A stretch of 64,000 nucleotides of DNA, from NCBI RefSeq assembly GCF_001687365.1, contig NZ_LGLV01000007.1:248001-312000 (forward strand), given 5' to 3'. Shown here in pieces: positions 19,420 through 28,660 of this stretch; within the stretch, counting starts at the first letter, position 1; each line of letters begins with the position of its first letter. The notes under the pieces are model-generated. The model was not told the DNA's origin and searched no databases. It was given only the letters and a program-made list of their open reading frames with translations. Position numbers and translations under genes: made by a program. The stretch is from Pararhizobium polonicum (GTDB lineage: Bacteria > Pseudomonadota > Alphaproteobacteria > Rhizobiales > Rhizobiaceae).

Positions 19420-20418
19420 CTACTTGCTCGTGTCGAACGGATTGCGGACGGGAGCCGTGCGGGGCGTCACCTGGCGTGCCGGCGCGGGCGAATTGCCGCC
19501 GTCGCCGAAGACTTCGCGGGCAATGGCGCCGATGCCGCCGAGCGAACCGATCAGCGACGAGGCTTCCATCGGCATCAGCACGATCTTGGAATTGGGTGCG
19601 GTGCCGATGGCCGCCATGGCCTCGGTGTATTTCTGCGCGACGAAGTAGTTGATCGCCTGCACGTCGCCGGCGGCGATGGCTTCCGAGACCATCTTGGTCG
19701 CCTTGGCTTCGGCCTCGGCCAGACGTTCGCGGGCTTCGGCGTCGCGGAAAGCGGCTTCGCGCTGGCCTTCGGCCTGCAGGATCGCAGACTGCTTGGCGCC
19801 TTCGGCACGCAGAATCTGGGCGTTGCGCGAGCCTTCGGCTTCCAGCACCTGCGCGCGCTTTTCGCGCTCGGCCTTCATCTGCCGTGCCATGGCATCGACC
19901 AGATCCTTCGGTGGCTGGATATCCTTGATCTCGACGCGGGTGACCTTGATGCCCCAGGGGCCGACGGCCTCGTCGACCACATGCAGCAGCTTGTCGTTGA
20001 TGATTTCGCGGTTGGACAGCAGTTCGTCGAGGTCCATCGAGCCCATGACGGAGCGGATGTTGGTCATGGTGAGGTTCAAAATTGCGCTCTGCAGGTCGGA
20101 GACCTGATAGGCCGCCTCGGCGGCGTTCAGCACCTGATAGAAGGCGACGGCATCGGCAGCGCAGCTGGCATTGTCGCGGGTGATGACCTCCTGCGTCGGC
20201 ACGTCGAGGACCTGCTCCATGACATTCATCCGGGCGCCGATCTTGTCGATGAACGGGATGATGATGTTGAGGCCGGGCTCCAGCGTGCGGGTATAGCGCC
20301 CGAAACGCTCGACGGTGTAGCGATAGCCCTGCGGCACGGTCTTGATGCCTGCAAAGAGCACAAGGATGACGAGCACCACGAAGGCAATGACGACGATGTC
20401 CAGTCCGGCCAAGGGCAT
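19420..20418 (-). CDS. SPFH/Band 7 (stomatin/QmcA-like) membrane protein
   Basis: A 332-residue protein with an N-terminal membrane helix (about 5-25), then the SPFH/PHB domain opening with TVPQGYRYTVERFGRYTRTL (about 26-45). A long Ala/Glu-rich coiled coil (about 180-265, RNAQILRAEGAKQSAI) drives oligomerisation. The ATG at 20418 has AGGAG upstream and begins MPLAGLDIVV, as in QmcA proteins; the longer ORF is rejected. It forms an operon with the short NfeD gene. Such pairs are linked to membrane scaffolding and interaction with FtsH-type proteases. Confidence 0.92.
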   Translation of the reverse strand: MPLAGLDIVVIAFVVLVILVLFAGIKTVPQGYRYTVERFGRYTRTLEPGLNIIIPFIDKIGARMNVMEQVLDVPTQEVITRDNASCAADAVAFYQVLNAAEAAYQVSDLQSAILNLTMTNIRSVMGSMDLDELLSNREIINDKLLHVVDEAVGPWGIKVTRVEIKDIQPPKDLVDAMARQMKAEREKRAQVLEAEGSRNAQILRAEGAKQSAILQAEGQREAAFRDAEARERLAEAEAKATKMVSEAIAAGDVQAINYFVAQKYTEAMAAIGTAPNSKIVLMPMEASSLIGSLGGIGAIAREVFGDGGNSPAPARQVTPRTAPVRNPFDTSK

Positions 20419-20584
20419 GGGGTGTTTCTCCTGTTTGGTGCGTCTTATGGTTGGATGCACTTTAAGGCAAGACGTGTCAGTTGACAGGCTTATTTGCAAG
20501 CAGCCCGCTGAATTTCCCGTGTCTTGCTGTGGCCACTACACGGAACGCGCAGGTGGAAACGGCCGGAAAGAACGCTCAAAAAGC

Positions 20585-20630
20585 AAGTCCGCCCGCCGCT
20601 GCGATCATCCGGCGCAAGGGGAGGGCGGGC
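20585..20630 (-). terminator. Weak candidate terminator after hemH
   Basis: On the minus strand GCCCGCC just after the hemH stop can pair with GGCGGGC across a 26-base loop. A short T-run follows after a gap of about 8 bases, so the case is weak. Confidence 0.35.
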
Positions 20631-21664
20631 TAAACCCAGCCCTGCAATTCCCGTCGCACCACGTGCTCCAGCACGGTCATCCCGCCTTCGCTGTCGTTGA
20701 GACAGGGAATATGGGTGAACATCTCGCCGCCTGAATGATGGAAGCTTTCGGCGGCCTGTTCGGCGATTTCCTCCAGCGTTTCCAGGCAGTCGGAAACGAA
20801 GCCGGGATTGATGACGGCGATGCGCTTGACGCCTTCCTTGCCGAGCTTTTCCACCGTCTTGTCGGTATAGGGCTGTAGCCATTCTTCCGGTCCGAAGCGG
20901 GACTGGAAGGTGACCTGCAGTTTTTCCTTCGGCCAGCCGAGCTTTTCGCGCAGCAGGCGCGCGGTTTTCTGACACTGGCAGTAATAGGGGTCGCCCTTGT
21001 CGAAATAGGATTGCGGGATGCCGTGGAACGAGGTCAGCACGACCTCCGGTTCCCAGTCGAGCGTGGCGAGGTGGCTGGTGATCGAATTGGCCAGCGCCTC
21101 GATATAGACGGGATCGTCATGATAGGGGGCTGCGGTGCGCAGGGCGGGTTGCCAGCGCATGTTCAGCAGCGCCTTGAAGGCCTCGTCGTTGACGGTCGCC
21201 GTGGTCGCTGCCGCATATTGCGGATAGAGCGGGAAGACGAGGATCTTCTCGCAGCCGTCCTTCTGCAGTTCGTCCATCTTCGACCTGATCGACGGCTGGC
21301 CGTAGCGCATGGCCCAGTCGACCCGGACGTTCGGCAGATCGGCGAAGGACTTCGCCATCGTCTCTGCCTGGTTGCGGGTATAGGTGCGCAGGTAGCTCTC
21401 GTTCAGCTCCCTGTTCCAGATCGTCTCATAGGCCTTGCCGACCTTGGCGGGCCGTGTGTTGAGCACGATGCCGAACAGGATCGGGTACCAGAAGAACGGC
21501 GACCATTCGATGACGCGTCGGTCCATGAGGAATTCCCTGAGATAGCGTCGCATCGACACTTTGTCGGTGCCGTCGGGCGTGCCGAGATTGACCAGCAATA
21601 CCCCGACCTTTCCGGATTTGACGGGCGGATGGTTCGGGGCGGTCGTCTCGGTGGCGGCGGTCAT
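20630..21664 (-). CDS. hemH: Ferrochelatase
   Basis: The last step of protoheme synthesis: insertion of Fe2+ into protoporphyrin IX. The 344-residue protein has the family opening VGVLLVNLGTPDG, the conserved metal-site histidine in SFHGIPQSY and the acidic pocket segment HSGGEMFTHIPCLNDS. No C-terminal cysteine cluster is obvious, in line with many Gram-negative forms. ATG 21664 has AGGA at a good distance; ATG 21670 would sit directly on it. It is downstream of the 5'-nucleotidase gene on the same strand, separated by a terminator, so probably separately transcribed. Confidence 0.96.
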   Translation of the reverse strand: MTAATETTAPNHPPVKSGKVGVLLVNLGTPDGTDKVSMRRYLREFLMDRRVIEWSPFFWYPILFGIVLNTRPAKVGKAYETIWNRELNESYLRTYTRNQAETMAKSFADLPNVRVDWAMRYGQPSIRSKMDELQKDGCEKILVFPLYPQYAAATTATVNDEAFKALLNMRWQPALRTAAPYHDDPVYIEALANSITSHLATLDWEPEVVLTSFHGIPQSYFDKGDPYYCQCQKTARLLREKLGWPKEKLQVTFQSRFGPEEWLQPYTDKTVEKLGKEGVKRIAVINPGFVSDCLETLEEIAEQAAESFHHSGGEMFTHIPCLNDSEGGMTVLEHVVRRELQGWV

Positions 21665-21729
21665 GGACATATCCTGCGGGTGACGGGGCGTGCCTCCTAT
21701 ATGGTGAGGCAGGCCATGGTTCATGCCGT

Positions 21730-21769
21730 TCTTAAAAAGAAAAACCGGCCCGGGAAACCCCGGACCGGT
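21730..21769 (-). terminator. Rho-independent terminator after the 5'-nucleotidase gene
   Basis: On the minus strand ACCGGTCCGGG pairs with CCCGGGCCGGT (one G-U) over a 4-base loop and is followed by TTTTTCTTTTT. Confidence 0.88.
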
Positions 21770-21792
21770 CGTTTGGCAAGAGACATATTGTC

Positions 21793-23688
21793 TTACTTGG
21801 CCGGAATCTGCAGCTCCTTGCCGATTTCCAGCCGTTTGGGGGCCGGATTGCCGTTGGCGGCGGCGATCGTCTTCCAGAGTTCGCCATTGCCGTAGACGGC
21901 CTTGGCGATATCCCAGAGCGTATCGCCGCGGACGATGACATGTTTCGTTTCAGCGGCTGCCGCCGTTGCCGCGGCCGGCTTGGCTTCCGGCGTCGTAGTG
22001 TCCGCCGGCTTTGCATCGGGTGTCACGGTTTTCACGGCGGTGTCGGTGCTGGTCTGCGTTGATGGCTCCGTCGCGGTGGCGGCTGCGATTTCGGTGATGC
22101 GGCCACCGGTCATCGGCTTGTAGGGATTGTTGGCGGTCAGGTAGTCGGCGAGAACGGTTTCGAGCCCCGGACCGTAGTCATAGGCGTTTTCAGCCTTGGT
22201 CTTGAAGACGCTGTAGCCGTCGCCGCCATTACGCATGAAGTTGTTGGAGACGAGGCTGTAGGTCTTGGCCGGATCGAGCGGCACATACGCCTCGCCTTCC
22301 TTGACCTCGACCACCGAAACGCGGCTGCCGGCCGGCTTGGACTTGTCGAAGGAGAACTTGATGCCGGCCACCTGCGGGAAGCGGCCGCCGCCTTCCTCGA
22401 TCTGGCTGAGGCCGTTTTCCAGCGCCGCCGTGATGTCGGCACCCTTCAGCTGGAAGGTTGCCACCGTGTTCTGGAACGGCAGCACGGTGATCGCTTCGCC
22501 CATGGAGATATCGCCGGCGTCGATCGAGGCACGCAGGCCGCCGCCATTGGTGATGGCGATGGTCACACCCTGGCCCTTGACGCGATCGAGCATGGCGTCG
22601 GTGACCAGATTGCCCATCTCGCACTCTTTGGCGCGGCAGGATTCGCGCGTCCCGTCGATCGGCGCATCGGTCTTGCCGATGATCTTGGCCTTGAGCTCTT
22701 CGATCGGTTTTGCCATTTCCTTGACACGGGCCAGCACCGCTTCGTCCGGCTTCACGCTGGCGTCGAGGAGGATCGGATCGCCTTTGGCGGATTTGACGAC
22801 GCCATTGTCGTCGAAGGTGACGACGAGATCGCCGAGATATTTGCTGTAGGATCCGGCCTGGACGACCGGAACCTTGTAGCCGCCCGGGTTGTCGACCATC
22901 GTCGGATAGGGGCCTTCCGCCTTTTCATCCGTATTGGACAAAAGGCTGTGGGAATGGCCGCCGACGACGATATCGACATCGGGAATCTTGGCGATGACAG
23001 CGAGATCGCGCGGATAGCCGACATGGGTCAGCGCGATGATCTTGTCGACGCCCTGTGCCTTCAGCTCCTGCACGGCCGTGGTGATCGTATCGACATCCAG
23101 CCCGATCAGCACGTCATCGCCCGGCGAGGAGATTTCCGGCGTATCGTTGGTGACGGCACCGACGATGCCGACCTTCTGGCCGCCGATATCGAGAACGAGG
23201 GACGGCTTGATGCGATCGATGAGCTTGGATTTGAAGCCGGGAAGCACGTTGGAGGAGAGAACCGGGAAGGTGACCTTGTCGAGGAAGGTGACGAGGCCGT
23301 CCTCGCCTTCATCGAATTCATGGTTGCCGATGGTCATGGCGTCGAATTTCATCAGGTTGAGGAATTCGGCTTCGGCGGCCCCCTTGTAGGTGGTGAAGAA
23401 CAGCGAGCCTTGAAAATTGTCGCCAGCGTTCAGCAGCAGCACGTTCTTGCCGGTCAATTCCTGGCGCTTCTGGTCGATCTCGGTCTTCAGGCGCGCGGCG
23501 CCGCCGAAGCATTCGTTCTTGCCCTCTTCCTCGGCCGAGCAGGTGGAATCGTATTTGTTGATCGATTCGATGCGCGAGTGAAAATCGTTGATATGCAGGA
23601 TGTTCAATTCATAATCGGCGAAGGCGGCGCCCGAGGAAAGCGCAAGGATCGAGGCCGTCATCAGCCCGGTTCGCAAATGTCTGATCAT
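21793..23688 (-). CDS. 5'-nucleotidase/UshA-type metallophosphatase with C-terminal LysM domain
   Basis: A 631-residue exported enzyme. The signal peptide covers about 1-24. The calcineurin-like domain starts ILHINDFHSR (metal ligands D and H) with NAGDNFQGS, GNHEFDEG and GGHSHS farther on. The 5'-nucleotidase C-terminal domain (about 345-525) includes ITNGGGLRASI. A Pro/Ala/Thr linker (about 530-575) leads to one LysM motif (VRGDTLWDIAKAVYG to the end). It should hydrolyse nucleotides or UDP-sugars in the periplasm while held on peptidoglycan. Cys residues near 49 and 60 (CSAEEEGKNEC) could form a disulfide. The LysM fusion is unusual for UshA proteins. Confidence 0.93.
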   Translation of the reverse strand: MIRHLRTGLMTASILALSSGAAFADYELNILHINDFHSRIESINKYDSTCSAEEEGKNECFGGAARLKTEIDQKRQELTGKNVLLLNAGDNFQGSLFFTTYKGAAEAEFLNLMKFDAMTIGNHEFDEGEDGLVTFLDKVTFPVLSSNVLPGFKSKLIDRIKPSLVLDIGGQKVGIVGAVTNDTPEISSPGDDVLIGLDVDTITTAVQELKAQGVDKIIALTHVGYPRDLAVIAKIPDVDIVVGGHSHSLLSNTDEKAEGPYPTMVDNPGGYKVPVVQAGSYSKYLGDLVVTFDDNGVVKSAKGDPILLDASVKPDEAVLARVKEMAKPIEELKAKIIGKTDAPIDGTRESCRAKECEMGNLVTDAMLDRVKGQGVTIAITNGGGLRASIDAGDISMGEAITVLPFQNTVATFQLKGADITAALENGLSQIEEGGGRFPQVAGIKFSFDKSKPAGSRVSVVEVKEGEAYVPLDPAKTYSLVSNNFMRNGGDGYSVFKTKAENAYDYGPGLETVLADYLTANNPYKPMTGGRITEIAAATATEPSTQTSTDTAVKTVTPDAKPADTTTPEAKPAAATAAAAETKHVIVRGDTLWDIAKAVYGNGELWKTIAAANGNPAPKRLEIGKELQIPAK

Positions 23689-23862
23689 CGATATCTCCTG
23701 TTTTGGCGGGTGCTGGCCGTCACAATAACCAACAGCTGCAATCAGGCTGTGACGCCCGGATCGAGCCGGATGGTTTCATCTGGACGGGCCGACATCAAGC
23801 GATAATTTCAGCGATCTCCCAGCCGTCTCCGGGCAGGGTTAAAATAGGGGGCAGAAACGGAA

Positions 23863-23886
23863 AAAGCCTCCGCGTAGGGAGGCTTT
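23863..23886 (-). terminator. Rho-independent terminator after omp10
   Basis: AAAGCCTCC pairs with GGAGGCTTT over a 6-base loop; on the minus strand the stem runs into a T-tract. Confidence 0.85.
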
Positions 23887-23910
23887 CCGGATGTTCTGCT
23901 CTCAGCCGGT

Positions 23911-24282
23911 TCAGCTCCGGCGGGTCAGTGAGAATTGCGCGCCGGAATCCGTCGTGCAGTTGAGCTGGGACTGGGTCACCATGGCGCAATTGACCTTGGA
24001 CTGGGTGTTGCGGACCATCGATCTCATGTTGATCTCGACGAGCCTGGGCGAAAGATTGGTGTAGTTGCCGGAGGCCAGTACCTGGTTCGTGTCGGTGGTG
24101 CGTGTCGTGAAGGTTCCGCCCGAGAAGGTGGAAACGATGCCGTTCGGATCGACCCAGGCCCCTTCGACGCCAGCCGGCGCCAACTGGCGGCTCGGCGGCA
24201 GTTCGCGCACCTCGCGCGGCGCCTGACAGGAGGCAAGAGCCGCGGCTGCGGACAGAATAGTCAGGATGGCGATCGGCTTCAT
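23911..24282 (-). CDS. omp10: Outer-membrane lipoprotein Omp10-like
   Basis: A 123-residue lipoprotein. The signal sequence [19 protein letters not shown] ends in a lipobox (ALAS|C, Cys19). The mature domain has features remembered from Brucella Omp10: [46 protein letters not shown] and a C-terminal FSLTRR. ATG 24282 has GGGAG upstream, so the longer ORF is rejected. Omp10 is a small rhizobial/Brucella surface lipoprotein; deletion in Brucella affects virulence, but its biochemical role is not settled. It is single-gene, with its own terminator. Confidence 0.92.
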   Translation of the reverse strand: MKPIAILTILSAAAALASCQAPREVRELPPSRQLAPAGVEGAWVDPNGIVSTFSGGTFTTRTTDTNQVLASGNYTNLSPRLVEINMRSMVRNTQSKVNCAMVTQSQLNCTTDSGAQFSLTRRS

Positions 24283-24404
24283 GTATGTCTCCCGGATGCT
24301 GCGCGGAAAGATGTCTTTCGGTGGAAAAAACCATGCCGTGATCAGGAGTTGAATGCAAGAGTGAGGCACGAGCACGGCGGGATAATTCCCCCCATCAACG
24401 GCAA

Positions 24405-24430
24405 ACGCCCGGGAATCGTTCCCCGGGCGT
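24405..24430 (-). terminator. Terminator after homospermidine synthase gene
   Basis: ACGCCCGGG and CCCGGGCGT form a 9-bp stem with an 8-base centre, followed on the minus strand by TTTGCCG. Confidence 0.7.
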
Positions 24431-24456
24431 CAAATTTTCCAACTGATTCAGACGGT

Positions 24457-25908
24457 TCAGCGAACGAGAATGTTCTTGAACTGCCACGGATCCTTGGTGT
24501 CGAGCTCTTCCGGGAACAGGCCCGGGCGGCCATCGAGCGGGGTCCAATCGGTGTAGTGGCCTTCAACCGGGCCGAGATAGGGCGACTGCACTTCGAGGCA
24601 GCGCTTGTAGTCGATCTCGTCGGCTTCGACGATGCCAGCCGTCGGGTTTTCCAATGCCCAGACCATGCCGGCGAGAACGGCCGACGTGACCTGCAGGCCG
24701 GTCGCGTTCTGGTAGGGGGCGATGCGGCGGGTTTCTTCCAGCGACAGGCGTGAGCCGTACCAGTAGGCGTTCTTGTCGTGGCCGTAGAGCAGCACGCCGA
24801 GTTCGTCGATGCCGTCGACCAGTTCGTGTTCGTCGAGCACGTGGTGGACCGGCTGCGCGTTGCCGCCATTGCCGAACATTTCGTGCAGCGACAGCACGGC
24901 GTCATTGGCCGGATGATAGGCATAATGGCAGGTCGGGCGGAAGGTCACTTCGCCATCCTTGTCGCGGACCGTGAAATAGTCGGCGATCGAGATGGATTCG
25001 TTGTGGGTGACGAGGAAGCCGTATTGCGGGCCCGGCGTCGGGCACCAGGTGCGGACGCGGGTGTTGGCGCCCGGCTGCTCCAGATAGATCGCCGCCTTGT
25101 TGCCCTTCTTGTGCTTCTTGGCGTTCTTCGGCATCCAGTTTTCGTGGGTGCCCCAGCCGAGTTCGGCCGGCTGCAGGCCTTCGGAAATGAAGCCTTCGAC
25201 CGACCAGGTGTTCCAGAAGACGTTGAGCGGCTTCGGGTTCTTGGTCAGCTGCGTGTCGCGCTCGGCGATATGCACGCCCTTGACGCCGACCTTCTTCATC
25301 AGCTTGGCCCAGCCTTCGCGGTCATGCTGGTCGGGCTCGTCGAACTTTACGTCGAGATCCTTGGCAAGGTTGAGCAGGGCCTGCTTGACGAACCAGGAGA
25401 CCATGCCCGGGTTTGCGCCGCAGGTGGAAACGGCGGTCGTGCCGCCCGGGTTCTTGGCCTTTTCCTTGCGCACGGTTTCGCGCAGCGCGTAGTTGGTGCG
25501 CTCGGAGTTCTTCATGCTCTTGTCGAAGTAGAAGCCGAGCCAGGGCTCGACGACGGTATCGATATAGAGGACGTCGAGCTTGCGGCAGAGCTTCATCAGA
25601 TCGAGCGAGCCGGTATCGACCGACAGGTTGACGCAGAAGCCCTGGCCTTCGCCTTCGGTCAGAAGCGGCTTCAAAAGGTCCTTGTAATTGTCCTTGGTGA
25701 CATATTCCTTGATGTGGCGGACGCCATGCTTGGCAAGGATTTCCATGTCGCCTGCATCTTCGCGCGGGTCGATGACAACCATCCGGCTCTTGTCGAATTT
25801 GAAGTGGCGCTCGATCAGGGGCAGGGTGCCGCGGCCGATGGAGCCAAAGCCGATCATGACGATCGGGCCGGTAATTTCGCCGTGAATCGGGTAGGTTGTT
25901 TCTGCCAT
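24457..25908 (-). CDS. hss: Homospermidine synthase
   Basis: This 483-residue NAD-dependent enzyme forms sym-homospermidine from two putrescines (or putrescine plus spermidine), the main polyamine of many rhizobia. The Rossmann motif IVMIGFGSIGRGTLPL lies near residue 16. The saccharopine-dehydrogenase-like core shows STCGANPGMVSWF, NVFWNTWSVEGF and YGFLVTHNES, typical of bacterial HSS. ATG 25908 has AGGAG and begins MAETTYPIHGEI; the ORF extends 111 bases further but without support. It is monocistronic with its own terminator. Confidence 0.96.
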   Translation of the reverse strand: MAETTYPIHGEITGPIVMIGFGSIGRGTLPLIERHFKFDKSRMVVIDPREDAGDMEILAKHGVRHIKEYVTKDNYKDLLKPLLTEGEGQGFCVNLSVDTGSLDLMKLCRKLDVLYIDTVVEPWLGFYFDKSMKNSERTNYALRETVRKEKAKNPGGTTAVSTCGANPGMVSWFVKQALLNLAKDLDVKFDEPDQHDREGWAKLMKKVGVKGVHIAERDTQLTKNPKPLNVFWNTWSVEGFISEGLQPAELGWGTHENWMPKNAKKHKKGNKAAIYLEQPGANTRVRTWCPTPGPQYGFLVTHNESISIADYFTVRDKDGEVTFRPTCHYAYHPANDAVLSLHEMFGNGGNAQPVHHVLDEHELVDGIDELGVLLYGHDKNAYWYGSRLSLEETRRIAPYQNATGLQVTSAVLAGMVWALENPTAGIVEADEIDYKRCLEVQSPYLGPVEGHYTDWTPLDGRPGLFPEELDTKDPWQFKNILVR

Positions 25909-26084
25909 TTCGCTTGTCTCCTGCGGACGGGTTCGTCTGGATATGGAGGGCATACCGTGCCTGCCCTCTCGTTGATAGGCCCTAGAGCATAGATTTCTGT
26001 CACAATAAAGGGGCGGCACGGCAACTCAACCGGTTTGTAGCACGCTGCTGATGACAGGTTTGTGGGCGGCGGTGGCGGCCGTTC

Positions 26085-26732
26085 TCAGGCTGTCCCAGTT
26101 ATTCCGGCGGACCATGCCTTCACTGTTTTAGCCATGCTTTTCAGGTGGTCGGCGGTCGAGAAACCGGAAAGCGTCTTGCGTGGCTTCAGGTCGTGATCAC
26201 CGTCTTCCAGCCAGAGAATACGGATGTTGCCGGACAGCGCGTACCCTGCGACCTCCTCGCGCGTGCCGAATTCGTCGCGGGTTCCCTGGCAGATGAGCGT
26301 GGGCGTTTTCAGCTCCGCCAGATGTTGCGTGCGCAGGTTATCCAGCTTTCCGGGCGGGTGGAACGGATATCCGAGGCACAGGAGGCCGGCGATCGCTTGC
26401 TTGGATAGAAGGTCGTCGGCGACCATGCTGGCAACACGACCGCCCATCGATTTGCCGCCGATGATCAGCGGTCCGCTCGCGCCGAGCCGGGCGACGGCCG
26501 CCCGGTATTCCGGCATCAGCGTGTCTGCCCGCGGCGGCGGCTTGCGCGTGCCGGCGCTGCGACGCGCAGCCATATAGCCGAACTCGAAGCGTGCCACCCG
26601 AAAGCCGGCTGTAACGAGGGCCATCGTGCTTGCGTTCATGGACGTGGAGTCCATCGGCGCTCCTGCGCCATGTGCAAGCAGGATGGTCACGGTCGCGTCG
26701 GCCGGGCCGTCGATGAGAAAGTCTGGGTGCAT
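26085..26732 (-). CDS. Alpha/beta hydrolase, dienelactone-hydrolase/KANL3-Tex30-like
   Basis: A 215-residue cytosolic alpha/beta hydrolase. The oxyanion motif LLAHGAGAPMDS is near residue 19. The nucleophile elbow IIGGKSMGGRVAS places Ser near residue 100. The acid/histidine region is LWLEDGDHDL near residue 180. The pattern HGAGAPMDS plus GGKSMGGR is typical of small hydrolases often annotated as alpha/beta or dienelactone hydrolases. It lies beyond the end of the homogentisate genes on the same strand, 67 bp after maiA, and might share their transcript; no substrate is evident. Confidence 0.85.
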   Translation of the reverse strand: MHPDFLIDGPADATVTILLAHGAGAPMDSTSMNASTMALVTAGFRVARFEFGYMAARRSAGTRKPPPRADTLMPEYRAAVARLGASGPLIIGGKSMGGRVASMVADDLLSKQAIAGLLCLGYPFHPPGKLDNLRTQHLAELKTPTLICQGTRDEFGTREEVAGYALSGNIRILWLEDGDHDLKPRKTLSGFSTADHLKSMAKTVKAWSAGITGTA

Positions 26733-26799
26733 GATGAGGCCCGCGCGTGGTCGATCGATCGGAGGGTTATGCCGAAATTCGCCTTCGCCGGAAAGCAGC

Positions 26800-27456
26800 T
26801 TAACGCGTTAGAGGTTGTTTTGGTGTGGCCTGATCAGGATGCGCCGCCGCAAACGCGGGAAGCGCCGCGCATCTCTCCGCGATTGTCGCTGCGCTCGGGC
26901 AGGCGGACAGGTCGACATTCCAGCGGCGGGCATTGTAGATCTGCGGCACGAGGCAAAGGTCGGCCATGGTCGGCCGGTCGCCATGGCAGAACGTGCCGGT
27001 ATCGGGGCCGTCCAGCATGCGCTCGAACGCTTCGAGACCTTCGCCGATGAACTTGCGCATCCACGCTGAGCGCGCCGCATCCGGATCGCTCGATTGCTGC
27101 ATGACGTGAAAAACGACGCCGAGATTGCAGACCGGATGGATGTCCATGGCAATCGCATCGGACAGCGCTCTGACGCGGTGGCGTTCCAGAGGGGCGGACG
27201 GCAGCAGGTCGGAGCCGGGCCGCGTTTCCGACAGGTACTCGATGATCGCCAGCGACTGCGTCAGCATCCGGCCATCGATCTGAAGTGCAGGCACCAGCCC
27301 TTGCGGATTGCGGGCAAGATGCTCCGGTTGCTTGTGCTGTCCGGCCAGAAGATCGACGGCGACGGAGCGATAGGGGATCGCCAGCATGTTGAGTGCGATG
27401 CGCACCCGGTAGCTGGCCGACGAGCGCCAGTAGTCGAACAGAATCGTCTCGTTCAT
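26800..27456 (-). CDS. maiA: Maleylacetoacetate isomerase (zeta-class GST)
   Basis: A 218-residue glutathione S-transferase-fold enzyme converting maleylacetoacetate to fumarylacetoacetate. The N-terminal thioredoxin-like domain has the zeta signature YWRSSASYRVRIALN (residues 10-24), where SSAS supplies the GSH-contacting serine. NPQGLVPAL and TQSLAIIEYL follow. The all-helical C-terminal domain includes TFCHGDRPTMADLCLVPQIYNARR. ATG 27456 gives the usual N-terminus; an ATG at 27480 would overlap fahA by 14 bases. It is directly downstream of fahA, completing the tyrosine pathway here. Confidence 0.93.
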   Translation of the reverse strand: MNETILFDYWRSSASYRVRIALNMLAIPYRSVAVDLLAGQHKQPEHLARNPQGLVPALQIDGRMLTQSLAIIEYLSETRPGSDLLPSAPLERHRVRALSDAIAMDIHPVCNLGVVFHVMQQSSDPDAARSAWMRKFIGEGLEAFERMLDGPDTGTFCHGDRPTMADLCLVPQIYNARRWNVDLSACPSAATIAERCAALPAFAAAHPDQATPKQPLTR

Positions 27457-27466
27457 GGGAGCCGCC

Positions 27467-28483
27467 TCAGCCTCTTTCATATTGCGTGACGATCTGCTCG
27501 ATCGCGCCGAAGATCGAATGCCCCGCCTTGTCCTTCATCTCGATGCGGACGCTATCGCCGAAGCGCAGGAACGGCGTGGCCGGGGCACCGGTTTGGATCG
27601 TTTCGATCATGCGGATCTCGGCGATGCAGGAATAGCCGGCGCCGCCTTGCGAGACCGGCTTGCCCGGCCCGCCGTCCAGCTTGTTGGAGACCGTGCCGGA
27701 ACCGATGATGGTGCCGGCTGAGAGCGGCCGGGTTTTCGCGGCATGGGCGATGAGTTGACCGAAATCGAAGGTCATGTCGATGCCGGCATTGGCGCGGCCG
27801 AACGGTTTGCCGTTGAGATCGACCAGAAGCGGCAGGTGCAGCTTGCCGCCGTCCCAGGCGTCGCCGAGTTCGTCGGGCGTCACGGCGACCGGCGAAAAGG
27901 CCGAGGACGGTTTCGACTGGAAGAAGCCGAACCCCTTGGCAAGCTCCGCCGGGATCAGGCCGCGCAAGGAGACGTCGTTGACCAGCATCACGAGGCGAAT
28001 GGCGGCGCGGGCTTCCAGGGCCGTCGCGCCCATCGGCACGTCATCGACGATGACGGCGATCTCGGCTTCCATGTCGATGCCGTAGGATTCGTCAGCCATG
28101 ACGATCGGATCGCGGGGGCCGAGAAAGCTGTCCGAACCGCCCTGATACATCAAGGGCTCGGTCCAGAAGGATGCCGGCATCTCGGCGTTGCGGGCCTTGC
28201 GCACCAGCTCGACGTGATTGACGTAGGCCGAACCGTCCGCCCACTGATAGGCGCGGGGCAGCGGCGAGGCAGCGGCGTGCTCGTGAAACCGCATCGAAGG
28301 CTGCGAGCCTGTCTCCATACCTTCTTCCACTTCGGCCAGACGTGGCCCCACGTATTCCCAGTCGTCGAGCGCTGCCTGCAGCGTGCGGGCAATATGGCCG
28401 ACCTCCGAGCAGCGGGTGAGATCCTTGGAGACGACGATCAACCGGCCGTCGCGGGTGGAATCCTTGAGGGTTGCGAGTTTCAT
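27467..28483 (-). CDS. fahA: Fumarylacetoacetase / FAH family hydrolase
   Basis: A 338-residue hydrolase that splits fumarylacetoacetate into fumarate and acetoacetate, the last step of tyrosine degradation. The FAH fold is recognised by DEIAVIVDD-like metal-site acids (YGIDMEAEIAVIVDDV, about 133-148), LVNDVSLRGL and GTIIGSGTVSN near residue 265. It is shorter than eukaryotic fumarylacetoacetase (about 420) but typical of the bacterial form beside hmgA. It is downstream of hmgA after a repeat-filled gap and upstream of maiA. Confidence 0.92.
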   Translation of the reverse strand: MKLATLKDSTRDGRLIVVSKDLTRCSEVGHIARTLQAALDDWEYVGPRLAEVEEGMETGSQPSMRFHEHAAASPLPRAYQWADGSAYVNHVELVRKARNAEMPASFWTEPLMYQGGSDSFLGPRDPIVMADESYGIDMEAEIAVIVDDVPMGATALEARAAIRLVMLVNDVSLRGLIPAELAKGFGFFQSKPSSAFSPVAVTPDELGDAWDGGKLHLPLLVDLNGKPFGRANAGIDMTFDFGQLIAHAAKTRPLSAGTIIGSGTVSNKLDGGPGKPVSQGGAGYSCIAEIRMIETIQTGAPATPFLRFGDSVRIEMKDKAGHSIFGAIEQIVTQYERG

Positions 28484-28539
28484 GGTTTTGACTTCCGTTG
28501 TTTATTCCCAAGTAGACGACCGGCTTATTCATTTGCTGG

Positions 28540-28660
28540 GTTGCCCCTCACCCTAGCCCTCTCCCCGCAGGCGGGGAGAGGGGATAACAGAGTTTGCCGC
28601 TTGTCCCTTCTCCCCGTTTACGGGGAGAAGGTGCCCGACAGGGCGGATGAGGGGCGACCT
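28540..28660. repeat. Rhizobial intergenic palindromic element (RIME-like) between hmgA and fahA
   Basis: Two strong hairpins stand side by side: CCCTCTCCCCGC (28557-28568) with 28571-28582, and CCTTCTCCCCGT (28606-28617) with 28620-28631, each 12 bp with a 2-base loop. Outer arms TTGCCCCTCA and TGAGGGGCGA bracket them. This is the mosaic architecture of rhizobial RIME-type repeats. It may attenuate transcription between hmgA and fahA. Confidence 0.85.
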
